64,000 nt of DNA from Rhodovulum sulfidophilum (GTDB taxonomy: Bacteria; Pseudomonadota; Alphaproteobacteria; Rhodobacterales; Rhodobacteraceae). The notes under the pieces are model-generated. The model made no database searches and was not told the origin of the DNA. It saw only the letters and a list, made by a program, of their open reading frames with translations. Location: positions 62,001 to 126,000 of the forward strand of contig QFPW01000016.1 of the NCBI GenBank assembly GCA_003241785.1, in the 5' to 3' direction. Of this stretch, positions 17,003 to 25,760 are shown piece by piece; the stretch's first letter is position 1, and each line of letters starts with the position of its first letter. A program made the translations under genes and the position numbers.

Positions 17003-18448
17003 ATGTCAGTCGACATAGAGAAGCTCGACCACGGCCGCGCCGCCGTTCCGGACGCGGCGATCGCCGACCTGCGCCGCGCCGTCGCGGGAGCCGTCGCATT
17101 GCCCGGGGAGCCGGGATACGACGAGGCGCGGACGCTCTGGAACGCGATGGTGGACCGCCGGCCCGCGCTCGTCGTCCGGGCCGCGTCCGCCGAGGACGTC
17201 GTGGCGGCCCTCGCCTTCGCCCGCGCGCATGACCTGCTCCTCGGCGTGCGGAGCGGCGGGCACCAGATCGCCGGCCTCGCGGTCGCGGATGGCGCGATGC
17301 TGCTCGATCTCTCGCCCCTGCGCGCCGTCACGGTCGACGCCGGGCGCCGCGTCGCGCGGGTCGAGCCGGGCGCCACGCTCGGCGAGATCGACGCGGCGAC
17401 CCAGGCGCATGGGCTCGCGCTGCCGACGGGGATCAACTCGACGACCGGGATCGCCGGGCTGACGCTCGGCGGCGGCTTCGGCTGGATCTCGCGCCGCTAC
17501 GGGCTGACGATCGACAACCTGCGCGCGGCCGAGCTCGTCACCGCCGACGGCGCGCGCCTCCGCGCGAGCGCGGAGGAGAACCCGGACCTCTTCTGGGCGA
17601 TCCGGGGCGGCGGCGGCAATTTCGGCGTCGTCACCGCCTTCGAGTTCGACCTGCACCCGGTCGGGCCGGAGGTGACCGCCGGGCTGATCGTGCATCCGTT
17701 CGACGCGGGCCTCCTGCGCGACTTCGACCGGCTCGCCAGGGCGGCGCCGGACGGGCTGACGATCTGGACCGTGATGCGCCAGGCGCCGCCGCTGCCGTTC
17801 CTGCCCGAGGACTGGCACGGGCGCGCGGTGCTGGTGCTCGCGGTCTGCTACATCGAGCCGAGCCCCGAGGGCGACGCCGTGCTGGCCGAGCTGCGCGGCC
17901 TCGGCGCGCCGATCGCCGACGTGGTCGGTCCGACGCCCTTCACCGGCTGGCAGGCCGCCTTCGACCCGCTGCTGACGCCGGGCGCGCGCAACTACTGGAA
18001 GAGCCACGACGTCGGCGCGATCTCGGACGGGATGATCGCGGCGATCGACCAGGCGATCCGCGCGCTTCCGGGGCCGCAATGCGAGATCTTCTTCGGCACG
18101 GTGGGGGGCGCCGCCAACCGCGTCGCGCCCGAGGCGACCGCCTTTCCGCAGCGCGCGGCGCATTACGCGATGAACGTGCACACGCGCTGGGACGATCCGG
18201 CCGAGGACGCCGCCTGCGTCGCCTGGGCCCGCGCGCTCTACGAGGCGGCGGCGCCGCACGCGCTCGGCAGCGTCTATGTGAACTTCATCCCCGACGACGA
18301 GGCCGGCCGGCTCGGCGAGGCCTATGGCGGCAATCTCGAGCGGCTGGCGCGGATCAAGGCGCGCTACGACCCGGAGAACCGGTTCCGCCTGAACCACAAC
18401 ATCGCCCCGGCCCCGGCGGAGCGACCGGTGCCGCACGCGGTCGGCTGA
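17003..18448 (+). CDS. FAD-dependent oxidoreductase, berberine-bridge-enzyme type
   Basis: A 481-residue PCMH-fold flavoprotein. Residues about 50-220 hold the FAD domain. The His of VRSGGHQIAG is the usual covalent 8-alpha attachment site. The second, cysteinyl site of bicovalent members is replaced (GINSTTGIAG has Ser/Thr), so FAD is probably bound by one covalent bond. LTLGGGFGWISRRYGLTIDN and IRGGGGNFGVVTAFEFDLHPV follow. The C-terminal YVNFIPDDEAG, YGGNLERLARIKARYDPENRFRLNHNI is the BBE domain. ATG 17003 is chosen for the upstream AAGGATCGG and the family-typical N-terminus. The substrate is unknown; relatives oxidise sugars or alkaloid-like alcohols. Confidence 0.87.
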   Translation: MSVDIEKLDHGRAAVPDAAIADLRRAVAGAVALPGEPGYDEARTLWNAMVDRRPALVVRAASAEDVVAALAFARAHDLLLGVRSGGHQIAGLAVADGAMLLDLSPLRAVTVDAGRRVARVEPGATLGEIDAATQAHGLALPTGINSTTGIAGLTLGGGFGWISRRYGLTIDNLRAAELVTADGARLRASAEENPDLFWAIRGGGGNFGVVTAFEFDLHPVGPEVTAGLIVHPFDAGLLRDFDRLARAAPDGLTIWTVMRQAPPLPFLPEDWHGRAVLVLAVCYIEPSPEGDAVLAELRGLGAPIADVVGPTPFTGWQAAFDPLLTPGARNYWKSHDVGAISDGMIAAIDQAIRALPGPQCEIFFGTVGGAANRVAPEATAFPQRAAHYAMNVHTRWDDPAEDAACVAWARALYEAAAPHALGSVYVNFIPDDEAGRLGEAYGGNLERLARIKARYDPENRFRLNHNIAPAPAERPVPHAVG

Positions 18449-18504
18449 GACGCGGGAGGCCCGGCGCGGCTTGGCAGGGCCGCGGCGCCGCGATACGGGT
18501 CGGA

Positions 18505-18558
18505 GGAGGATCGGCGCGCCGTCGGGCTCGCGTCGGAGGCGGGCGCCGCCGATCCTCC
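18505..18558. terminator. Strong 12-bp hairpin between the FAD oxidoreductase and the next gene
   Basis: GGAGGATCGGCG (18505-18516) and its exact reverse complement (18547-18558) flank a 30-base GC-rich loop, 57 bp after the oxidoreductase stop. There is no T-run. It could end transcription of the upstream gene or act in the leader of the next one, whose start is 44 bp away. Confidence 0.5.
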
Positions 18559-18601
18559 CAGCCACGCCGCCACGGACGGCCAGCCCAAGGAAGGACCCCC
18601 C

Positions 18602-19078
18602 ATGGAACAGATGCCGATTCTCGAACGCCGGCGGATCGAGGCGGAAGTTCTCGCGCATGTTTATGCGACGGCCGAGAAGCGGCTCGGCCGGGCGGAGGCG
18701 CGGGCGCTGCTCGGCGAGGCGGTGAGCAATTCAGCGATCGCGCAGGGACGCGGCTTCGCGGCGGCGACCGGGCACACGCCGGACCTCGCGGATTTTCTCG
18801 CGATCCTGCCGCTCTGGACGAAGAACGGCGCGCTCGAGATCGAGGTGCTGGAGCAGTCGCCGACCGAGCTGTCGTTCAACGTCACCCGCTGCCGCTATTG
18901 CGAGATGTACACCGAGATGGGGCTGCGCGAGATCGGCGACCTGCTGTCGTGCAACCGCGACGGTGATTTTTGCGTCGGCTACAATCCCGAAATCGGGCTG
19001 ACGCGCACCCAGACCATCATGGGCGGCGCGAAGTATTGCGACTTCCGCTACCGCCTGCCGCCCGCCGCCGAGGACTGA
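18602..19078 (+). CDS. L-2-amino-thiazoline-4-carboxylate hydrolase family protein
   Basis: A 158-residue protein of the ATC_hydrolase family. The C-terminal half carries the family's conserved features: NVTRCRYCEMYTEMGLREIGDLLSCNRD, then GYNPEIGLTRTQTIMGGAKYCDFRY. Conserved Cys, Asp, Thr and His/Asp-like positions surround the supposed active site. The named family member hydrolyses a thiazoline to S-carbamoyl-cysteine. Most members are uncharacterised, so the substrate here is open. It is monocistronic and convergent with the MFS gene (13-bp gap). Confidence 0.8.
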   Translation: MEQMPILERRRIEAEVLAHVYATAEKRLGRAEARALLGEAVSNSAIAQGRGFAAATGHTPDLADFLAILPLWTKNGALEIEVLEQSPTELSFNVTRCRYCEMYTEMGLREIGDLLSCNRDGDFCVGYNPEIGLTRTQTIMGGAKYCDFRYRLPPAAED

Positions 19079-19091
19079 CCGGTCCGGCGCC

Positions 19092-20309
19092 TCAGCGGGC
19101 GCCCTGCGGGCAGGGGCCGTCGGCGGCCGGACCGCCGATCGCGTTGACCGCGAAGAGGCCGAGGAAGGCGGCGAGGCCGGAGAGCATGAAGATACCCGCG
19201 GGGCCGAGCGAATCGACGATCAGCCCGCCGAAGACCGCGCCGCTCGAGATCGCGACCTGGAAGGCCGCGAGGTTGAGCGCGCCGGCGCTCTCGGCCTCGT
19301 CCGGCGCGCCGACCGTCATCAGCGTCTGCGCGCTCACCGGCACCATGGCGAAGGCGAAGCCCCAGACCAGGATCGCGCCGACCGCGACGAGCGGGATCCA
19401 GCCGGCGAAGGCGAGCGCGGCGCTCGTCGCGGTCAACGCGGCGGCGGCGAGGCCGATCGCGCGCCTGGTGCCGCGTTCGGCGAGGGCGGCGCCGGCGAGG
19501 TTGCCGAGAAAGCCCGCGACGCCGAAGGCCGAGAGCACGGCGGAGATCATCCCGATCCCGAGCTTCGGCACCGTCTCGAGATAGGGGCGGATGTAGGTGA
19601 AGCCCGCGAAATGCGCGGTCATCACCAGCATCACCGCGAGAAGCCCGTAGTGGATGGTCGGGCGGCGGAGCACGCGCAGGAGCGTGCCGAGGCTCGCGCT
19701 GCCGCTCGGCGCGAGGCGCGGCACCGTGAGCGCCTGGGCGACGAGCGCGAGCAGCCCGACGAGGGCCGCGGCGCCGAAGGCGTGGCGCCAGCTCAGCAGA
19801 TCGCCGATCCAGGCACCGAACGGGGCGGCGAGGATGCTCGCGAGCGAGACACCGGTCATCACCACCGCGAGCGCGCGCGGCACCAGCCTCGGCGGCGCGA
19901 GCCGCATCGCGAGCCCCGCGGACATCGCCCAGAAGCCTCCCAAGGCGACCCCGAGCGCCGCGCGCGCGACCATGAGCGCGCCATAGCTCGTCGCGAGCGC
20001 CGAGAGCAGGTTCGAAAGCAGCAGGAGCGCGGTCAGCGCGAGCAGCACGCCGCGGCGATCGAGCCGCCGGGTCAGGATCACCGTCGCGGGCCCCGCGAAG
20101 CCCGCGACCACCGCGGTGACGGTCATCGCCTGGCCCGCCGCGCCGGTGCTGACGCCGAGGTCCTCCGACATTGGCGTCAGCAGGCTGACGGGCAGGAATT
20201 CCGACGTGACCAGACCGAAGACCCCGAGCGACAGCGAGACGATCGCCGGCCATCGAGCGGTTTCGGGCGCCGGGGCGGGATCGCCCGGGCCAATTGCTTG
20301 CGCCACCAT
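19092..20309 (-). CDS. MFS exporter, DHA1 / AraJ-like
   Basis: A 405-residue transporter with 12 predicted membrane segments. It begins MVAQAIGPGDPAPAPETARW followed by SLSLGVFGLVTSEFLPVSLLTPM, the start typical of the sugar-efflux/arabinose-polymer (SotB/AraJ) DHA1 group. The loop 2-3 segment GPATVILTRRLDRRGVLLAL is the DHA1 motif A. TGVSLASILAAPFGAWIGD fits the antiporter motif C region. Likely a proton-driven inner-membrane exporter of small solutes or drugs. No dedicated regulator is adjacent. Substrate unknown. Confidence 0.85.
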   Translation of the reverse strand: MVAQAIGPGDPAPAPETARWPAIVSLSLGVFGLVTSEFLPVSLLTPMSEDLGVSTGAAGQAMTVTAVVAGFAGPATVILTRRLDRRGVLLALTALLLLSNLLSALATSYGALMVARAALGVALGGFWAMSAGLAMRLAPPRLVPRALAVVMTGVSLASILAAPFGAWIGDLLSWRHAFGAAALVGLLALVAQALTVPRLAPSGSASLGTLLRVLRRPTIHYGLLAVMLVMTAHFAGFTYIRPYLETVPKLGIGMISAVLSAFGVAGFLGNLAGAALAERGTRRAIGLAAAALTATSAALAFAGWIPLVAVGAILVWGFAFAMVPVSAQTLMTVGAPDEAESAGALNLAAFQVAISSGAVFGGLIVDSLGPAGIFMLSGLAAFLGLFAVNAIGGPAADGPCPQGAR

Positions 20310-20470
20310 GCGGAAACTCCGGCGCCCGGGCTCGGGCGGTCCCCCTGGGTATAGGCCGGGCCCGCGGCGCGTCCACGATCACGCCCGCGTTTTTCGCCGC
20401 GGGGCGGGGGCTCCGCGGCGCGGCCTGGAGTCTCGGCCGGCCCGGCGGTGGCGGCCGGGCCGGAGCGGCG

Positions 20471-21244
20471 TCACTTGGTGGTGTAGCCGCCGTTCACGAG
20501 GATGGTCTGGCCGGTCATCCACCAGCCCTCCGTGACGAGGAAGCGGATCCAGGGCGCGATGTCCTCGATGTCCGTGAGGCCGGTCTTCGAGAAGCCCGAG
20601 AGCGCGGCGGCGGATTTGTGATAGGCCTGCGCGTCCGGCGCCTCCTGGCCGTAGAAGAACGGCGTGTCCATCGGGCCGGGGCCGATCGCGGTCACCGAGA
20701 TCCCCCGCTCCCCGAATTCCTTCGAGGCCGCGCGGGTGAAATGCTCGACCGGCGCCTTGGTCCCCGCGTAGCTCGAGTAGAACGGCGTGTAGGCCCCGAG
20801 CAGCGAGGTGACCAGCGTGCAGATCGCGCCGTCGTCGTTCACCGCCTTTCCGGCCTCCTTGAGGAAGAAGAAGGCGGATTTCGCGTTCACCGCGCTCATC
20901 TCGTCGTATTCGGCCTCGGTGATCTCGGCCATCGGCTTCTTCAGCACCTTGCCGACGGTGTTGATCGCGATGTCGGGGCGGCCGACCGCCGCGATCGCGT
21001 CGGCGAAGAGCTTCTCGACCGCGGCCGCAGTGGTGAGATCGGCGCGCATGGCGATCGCCTTCGCCCCGGCCGCCTCGACCGCCGCGACGGTCTCCTCGGC
21101 GTCCCCGGCGCTCGCCGCGGAGTTGTAGTGGATCACGATGGCCTTGGCGCCCCGCGCCGCGAAGTCCCGCGCGACCAGACCGCCGAGGTTCTTGGCCCCG
21201 CCCGCGATCAGAATGACCTTGCCCTCGATGCCGCGCGCCGCCAT
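20471..21244 (-). CDS. Short-chain dehydrogenase/reductase
   Basis: A 257-residue classical SDR. Cofactor site GKVILIAGGAKNLGG (residues 7-21; the TGxxxGxG glycine pattern is modified to AGGAKNLGG), then INTVGK for the NNAG position, LVTSLLGAYTPFYSSYAGTKA with catalytic Ser and the YxxxK pair (Y-A-G-T-K), and the C-terminal GWWMTGQTILVNGGYTTK. NAD(P)-dependent oxidoreductase of unknown substrate. It is divergent from the LysR gene at 21344, which probably regulates it. Confidence 0.88.
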   Translation of the reverse strand: MAARGIEGKVILIAGGAKNLGGLVARDFAARGAKAIVIHYNSAASAGDAEETVAAVEAAGAKAIAMRADLTTAAAVEKLFADAIAAVGRPDIAINTVGKVLKKPMAEITEAEYDEMSAVNAKSAFFFLKEAGKAVNDDGAICTLVTSLLGAYTPFYSSYAGTKAPVEHFTRAASKEFGERGISVTAIGPGPMDTPFFYGQEAPDAQAYHKSAAALSGFSKTGLTDIEDIAPWIRFLVTEGWWMTGQTILVNGGYTTK

Positions 21245-21277
21245 GGCCGCCTCCTGTCAGAATTGCTGCGGGGGGCA

Positions 21278-21305
21278 ATTTATGATTTGCGAACGGCGTA
21301 TAAAT
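21278..21305. promoter_or_regulatory. AT-rich inverted repeat between the SDR and LysR genes
   Basis: ATTTAT (21278-21283) and ATAAAT (21300-21305) form an inverted repeat with a 16-bp spacer in the 99-bp divergent region. LysR regulators often bind AT-rich dyads here, and TATAAAT also resembles a -10 for the LysR gene. Pattern match only. Confidence 0.35.
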
Positions 21306-21343
21306 CCGCGAGTCCTGACTTGACCTGTCGGGGATCGCGAACA

Positions 21344-22246
21344 ATGGACCGGCTCGACCGCTACCGCGTCTTTACCCGTGTCATCGAGACCCGCAGCTTC
21401 ACCCGCGCGGCGGACACGCTGCGAATGCCGCGCTCCAGCGTCTCGACCGCGATCGCCGACCTCGAGGCCCGGCTCGGCGCGCGGCTCCTGAACCGGACGA
21501 CGCGCGCGGTGGCGCCGACCGACGAGGGCGAGGAATTCTACGAGCGCTGCCTCGCCGTCCTCGCCGAGGCCGAGGAGATGGAGGCGATGTTCCGCGCCGC
21601 CGCCGGCGCGATCGAGGGCCGCATCCGCGTCGACGCGCCGGGGCGGATCGGGCGCCTCGTCATCGCGCCCGCGCTGCCCGGCTTTCTCGACCGCTGGCCG
21701 GGGATCCGGGTCGAGCTCGGCATGACCGACCGGGCGGTGGACCTGGTGGGGGAGGGCGTCGACGTGGCGCTCCGGGTCGGTCCGCTGCCCGATTCCGGGC
21801 TCCGGGCGCGCCGGGTCGGCGCGATCCCCCAGATCAACGTGGCGAGCCCGGGATATCTCGCGGCCCATGGCGCGCCCCGCGCGCCCGCCGAGCTCGACCG
21901 GCACTGGCAGGTCGCCTATGCCTCGCCCTCGACCGGACGGGTCGCCGACTGGGAATGGCGCGAGGCCGGCCGCCCCCGCGCGCGCCCGGTCCCGTGGCGC
22001 GTCTCCGCCAACAGCGCCGAGGGCTACATCGCCTGCGCGCTGGCGGGGATGGGGCTGATCCAGATTCCGGCCTACGACGTGGCCGGCCATGTCGCGGCAG
22101 GCGAGCTCGTCGAGGTCATGCCCGACCACCGCCCCGAGGCGCTGCCGATGCATCTGCTGTTCCCGGGCAACCCCCGCAGGACGCGGCGGCTCACCGCCTT
22201 CGCGGACTGGCTCGAGGACCTGCTGCGGCGGATCGCGCGGGACTGA
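21344..22246 (+). CDS. LysR-family transcriptional regulator
   Basis: A 300-residue regulator. The winged helix-turn-helix is at residues about 1-60 (MDRLDRYRVFTRVIETRSFT, AADTLRMPRSSVSTAIADLE). An effector-binding periplasmic-protein-like domain follows (GRIRVDAPGRIGRLVIAPALPGFLDRWP, VDLVGEGVDVALRVGPLPDSGL, YIACALAGMGLIQIPAYDV). This pattern belongs to the CrgA/DsdC-like group of LysR proteins often controlling a divergent oxidoreductase. ATG 21344 fits the family start. It is divergent from the SDR gene, its most likely target. Confidence 0.9.
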   Translation: MDRLDRYRVFTRVIETRSFTRAADTLRMPRSSVSTAIADLEARLGARLLNRTTRAVAPTDEGEEFYERCLAVLAEAEEMEAMFRAAAGAIEGRIRVDAPGRIGRLVIAPALPGFLDRWPGIRVELGMTDRAVDLVGEGVDVALRVGPLPDSGLRARRVGAIPQINVASPGYLAAHGAPRAPAELDRHWQVAYASPSTGRVADWEWREAGRPRARPVPWRVSANSAEGYIACALAGMGLIQIPAYDVAGHVAAGELVEVMPDHRPEALPMHLLFPGNPRRTRRLTAFADWLEDLLRRIARD

Positions 22247-22383
22247 GAGCCCCCCGGGGACCGAAAATCCCGACGGGTCGGCGCGGACCACTTGCCTTCG
22301 GATTTGCCGCGGTGTTCATCCCGCCTACCTCGTTTGATCCGAACAGTCGGGCCCAGGCCCTTCCCGAAAGTCGAATAGCCGCA

Positions 22384-23592
22384 ATGACGATCGCCATTCC
22401 CGCCGCGACCCGCCCCCGAACCCATCTCGCCGTGCTGGTGGTCCTGGGGATGACCCATCTCCTGAACGACCTGATGCAGTCGCTGATCCCGGCGGCCTAT
22501 CCGATCCTGAAGGACGCCTACGCGCTCGATTTCGTGCAGATCGGCATGATCACCATGACCTTCCAGATCGCGGGCTCGCTCTTGCAGCCGGTGATCGGCA
22601 TGGTGACCGACAAGCACCCGGCGCCCTATTCGCCGGTGGCGGGGATGATGTTCACGCTTTCGGGCCTCGTCAGCCTCGCCTTCGCGCACAGCTATGCGAT
22701 GATCCTCGTCTCGGTGGCGCTGATCGGGATCGGCTCCTCGATCTTCCACCCCGAGGCGACGCGGATGGCGCGCTACGCCGCCGGCGGCCGGCAGGGGCTC
22801 GCGCAGGGGATCTTCCAGGTCGGCGGCCAGGCCGGCGGCGCGCTCGGCCCGGTCTTCGCCGCGCTCATCATCGTGCCCTGGGGCCAGCCGAGCCTCGCCT
22901 GGTTCGCGGTGAGCGCCCTCGTAGCGATGGCGCTCCTGACCTGGATCGGGAGCCAGCAGCGCGAGATCAGCGCCGAGTTCCTCGCGCTTCGCGCCCGCGC
23001 GGGCAAGAAGGCCGGCGTGATCCGGCACGCGCCCGCGACCGTGGCCGTCGGGCTCGTCGTCCTCACTCTCCTCATGTTCACCAAGAACGCCTACGGCGAG
23101 AGCTTCCGCTCGTTCTACACCTTCTACCTGATGGAGCGGTTCGGGCTCTCGATCCCGTCGGCGCAGATGATGCTCTTCATCTTCCTGCTCGCCTCGGCGG
23201 CGGGCGCGCTGATCGGCGGCATCGTCGGCGACCGGATCGGCCGCCACCGGATCATCTGGATCTCCGTGCTCGGCCCGCTGCCGCTGACGCTGATCCTGCC
23301 CTACGCGGATCTGTTCTGGACCGGCGTGCTGACGGTGCTGATCAACCTCATCATGGCGAGCGCCTTCGCCTCGATCCTCATCTACGCGATGGAGCTGCTG
23401 CCGAACCGGATCGGTCTCGTCGGCGGGCTGTTCTACGGGCTGAACTTCGGCCTCGGCGGTATCGCCGCGGCGCTGCTCGGCGTGCTGGCGGACAGTTACG
23501 GGGTCGAGACCGTGTACCGGATCTGCTCGTTTCTGCCGCTCGCGGGGCTTCTCGCCTGGTTTCTGCCGAAGATCGAGGAGATCCGCGAATGA
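22384..23592 (+). CDS. MFS exporter, fosmidomycin-resistance (Fsr) type
   Basis: A 402-residue 12-segment transporter of the Fsr group. Hallmarks include VVLGMTHLLNDLMQSLIPAAYPILK near the N-terminus, FQIAGSLLQPVIGMVTDKHPAPY, GIGSSIFHPEATRMARYAAGGRQGLAQ and FQVGGQAGGALGPV. Family members export fosmidomycin or other small toxic compounds by proton antiport. ATG 22384 gives the standard N-terminus. It is 137 bp from the LysR stop and not obviously co-transcribed. Confidence 0.88.
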   Translation: MTIAIPAATRPRTHLAVLVVLGMTHLLNDLMQSLIPAAYPILKDAYALDFVQIGMITMTFQIAGSLLQPVIGMVTDKHPAPYSPVAGMMFTLSGLVSLAFAHSYAMILVSVALIGIGSSIFHPEATRMARYAAGGRQGLAQGIFQVGGQAGGALGPVFAALIIVPWGQPSLAWFAVSALVAMALLTWIGSQQREISAEFLALRARAGKKAGVIRHAPATVAVGLVVLTLLMFTKNAYGESFRSFYTFYLMERFGLSIPSAQMMLFIFLLASAAGALIGGIVGDRIGRHRIIWISVLGPLPLTLILPYADLFWTGVLTVLINLIMASAFASILIYAMELLPNRIGLVGGLFYGLNFGLGGIAAALLGVLADSYGVETVYRICSFLPLAGLLAWFLPKIEEIRE

Positions 23593-23715
23593 CCGGGGCC
23601 CGCGTCTTGGCATAGCGCGGTCGACGGGCGGCTTTACTTCGTGCCGGCGATTTAAGATGTCTTGACGGCGCGGGGTGGCCCGGCGCTCAGGAACCGCCGC
23701 TTGGGGAGTTTGTTC

Positions 23716-24036
23716 ATGTCGAAGGTACTGGCCGGGCAACTGGCCGCCCTGATCGCGCTCGCGGGCCTACCCGCCGCCGCGCACAGCTGGAACTCCGGCG
23801 ACACCGCCGCCCTGATCGGCGGGGCGCTGCTCGGCGGGATCGCGGCCTCGGCGATCTCGAACCAGCACGTGCACGAGACGCAGTACGTGCCCGCGCCGCC
23901 GCCGCCCCCGCGGCATCGCTCCGGGCAGAAGGCGCCGTTCAGCCCGGCGGCCGGCGTCGTCTGCTATCCCGCCCACTGGGCCTGCTACAATAACGACGGG
24001 CATTTCGACGCGGCCTGGACCAACCGGGTCTATTGA
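23716..24036 (+). CDS. Small secreted protein with glycine zipper
   Basis: A 106-residue protein. Residues 1-22 look like a signal peptide (MSKVLAGQLAALIALAGLPAAA). A glycine-rich hydrophobic stretch AALIGGALLGGIAASAIS follows, resembling a glycine-zipper membrane segment, then a Pro-rich linker APPPPPPR. The C-terminal CYPAHWACYNNDGHFDAAWTNRVY contains two Cys that could pair. Similar tails occur in small envelope proteins of alphaproteobacteria. Function unknown. The next secreted-protein gene begins 15 bp downstream, so the two are probably co-transcribed. Confidence 0.7.
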   Translation: MSKVLAGQLAALIALAGLPAAAHSWNSGDTAALIGGALLGGIAASAISNQHVHETQYVPAPPPPPRHRSGQKAPFSPAAGVVCYPAHWACYNNDGHFDAAWTNRVY

Positions 24037-24050
24037 CGGGGGATATCGAC

Positions 24051-24482
24051 ATGAACCGGACCATCCTTCCCGCCCTCGTCGGCGCCGCCCTCCTGTCCGC
24101 CGCCGCGGCGGCCTTCGCCGCGCCGCCCAAGACCGGCTTCGTGCGCGAGCACGCGCTCGCGATGGTCGAGGGGGCGCTAACCCCGGACCAGGTGACCCAG
24201 CTCCAGCTCATCGCCTACCAGGCGGCGATCGCCGATGTCTGCGAGGGGTTCGACATCGACGGCGACAAGTTCGCGGCGGCGTTCGAGACGCTGGCCCCGG
24301 TCGACGCCGCGAAGATGAGCGACGCGCAGAAGGACTACCACGACAAGCATCTCCTGGTGATCTTCGGCGTGCTGGTCGGCGGCGAGCTCGGGGGGATCTC
24401 CGAGGATCCCGCCGGGGCCTGCGCGCAGGCGGCGAAGGACCAGGCCGACGCCGAGCTGGCGCCGGCGCTCGTCTGGCAATAG
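24051..24482 (+). CDS. Small secreted protein, unknown function
   Basis: A 143-residue protein with a clear signal peptide (MNRTILPALVGAALLSAAAAAFA, cleavage about residue 23). The mature part is acidic and helical with two Cys (DVCEGFDIDGDKF and GACAQAAKDQ) that could form a disulfide, and a central YHDKHLLVIFGVLVGGELGG. ATG 24051 is preferred to the upstream in-frame ATG because it begins the signal peptide and has GGGGGATAT ahead of it. I do not recognise the family. It forms a pair with the glycine-zipper protein gene. Confidence 0.72.
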   Translation: MNRTILPALVGAALLSAAAAAFAAPPKTGFVREHALAMVEGALTPDQVTQLQLIAYQAAIADVCEGFDIDGDKFAAAFETLAPVDAAKMSDAQKDYHDKHLLVIFGVLVGGELGGISEDPAGACAQAAKDQADAELAPALVWQ

Positions 24483-24496
24483 CCGCGCCCGCGCGC

Positions 24497-24516
24497 CCCG
24501 CCACCCCCGTGGCGGG
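24497..24516. terminator. Hairpin after the secreted-protein pair
   Basis: CCCGCCAC - CCCC - GTGGCGGG, a perfect 8-bp stem 14 bp after the stop at 24482. There is no T-run, so termination may be rho-assisted. Confidence 0.5.
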
Positions 24517-24617
24517 CGCCGTCCCGCGCCACCTATCGCCGTCTTCCCGGCGGGCCGCCTCTCCTGATACGCTGCGCGCGAAATCGGGGCCGCCAAGTTC
24601 GCCTGGGGGGACAATCG

Positions 24618-25643
24618 ATGATCGGGGATGCCATTCTGGACCAGGCGCTCGTCGCCGACGCCGCGGGCCGGCCGATCCGCCAGCCCGGGCGGACCGCGTC
24701 GCGCGACTGGGACGAGGTGCAGGACTTCTGCAGCCGGGTCTACATGCCCTATCGCGTCCGGCCGCTCGGGCATAATCTCGATCCCGACGCCACGATGCGG
24801 CAGGCGCGCGTCGGTGGCGTCATCGTCACCCGCTTCGCCTATGGCGTGCCGATCCACCTCGACACCTTCGATCCGGCCGCCGGCAACATCCTCGTCCTCA
24901 ACACGCTGGCGGGCGCGCTGCGGCACAAGCTCGACCGGAGCGCGGCGGCGGTGACCGGGCCGGGCGACAGCTTCGTGGTCGACTGCAGCCGGACGGACTA
25001 CTGGCTCGACGGCGACGGGGATCACCTGCAGCTCAACCTCACCATCCCGCATGACCTGATCGCCGGGGTCGCGCATCGCTGGTTCGGCTTCGTGCCGGAT
25101 GACCGGCTCTGGACCCGCCGGCTCGCCTTCGGCGGCCAGGGGTCGCGCTGGCAGGCGCTGCTGAGCTACGTGGCGCGGTCGATCGGCGCGGACGGCCGAT
25201 GCGCCGGGGCGATGGAGCGCCACCTCGAGGAGCTGATCTGCGTCGACCTGCTCGACGCCTGGGCGGCGGGGGCGGGGCTGCGCCTCGCCGACGGGGCGCG
25301 CGCCGCCGCGCCGCGCTACGTGCGCGAGGCCGAGGCGATCCTCGAAAGCGAGGCGCGCGAGGCGCCGACGATCGGCGCGGTCGCGGCCCGGGTCGGCGTC
25401 TCGGCGCGGACGCTCTCGAACGGCTTCCAGCGCTTCCGGGGCATCTCGCCCCGCGCCTTCCTGCGCGACCGCCGGCTCGAGGGGGTGCGGGCGGATCTCG
25501 AACGCGCGGCGCCCGGCGAGACGGTGACCTCGGTCGCGACCGGATGGGGCTTCGCCAATCTCGGGGCGATGGCCGGGGCCTATCGCCAGCGCTTCGGCGA
25601 ACCGCCCTCGGCGACCCTCGCGCGGGGGCATCGCCGGGGCTGA
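24618..25643 (+). CDS. AraC-family transcriptional regulator
   Basis: A 341-residue regulator. The N-terminal two-thirds resembles the AraC_binding_2 type effector domain (VYMPYRVRPLG, ARVGGVIVTRFAYG). The C-terminal 100 residues hold the double helix-turn-helix (PTIGAVAARVGVSARTLSNGFQRFRGISPRAFLRDRRL, then VTSVATGWGFANLGAMAGAYRQRFGEPPSATL). The conserved GF...R.FG pattern is intact. It precedes a serine-hydrolase gene by 117 bp on the same strand and may control it. Confidence 0.87.
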   Translation: MIGDAILDQALVADAAGRPIRQPGRTASRDWDEVQDFCSRVYMPYRVRPLGHNLDPDATMRQARVGGVIVTRFAYGVPIHLDTFDPAAGNILVLNTLAGALRHKLDRSAAAVTGPGDSFVVDCSRTDYWLDGDGDHLQLNLTIPHDLIAGVAHRWFGFVPDDRLWTRRLAFGGQGSRWQALLSYVARSIGADGRCAGAMERHLEELICVDLLDAWAAGAGLRLADGARAAAPRYVREAEAILESEAREAPTIGAVAARVGVSARTLSNGFQRFRGISPRAFLRDRRLEGVRADLERAAPGETVTSVATGWGFANLGAMAGAYRQRFGEPPSATLARGHRRG

Positions 25644-25760
25644 GGCGCCGTTTGCTTCCGATCGCGGACAGCGCCTGCCGATCGCGGATAGCGGCGGCGC
25701 CCGGCCGCACCCATGCTCGACCCCAAGGCGCCGGAACAATCGGCGCGATGGGAGGATGCC

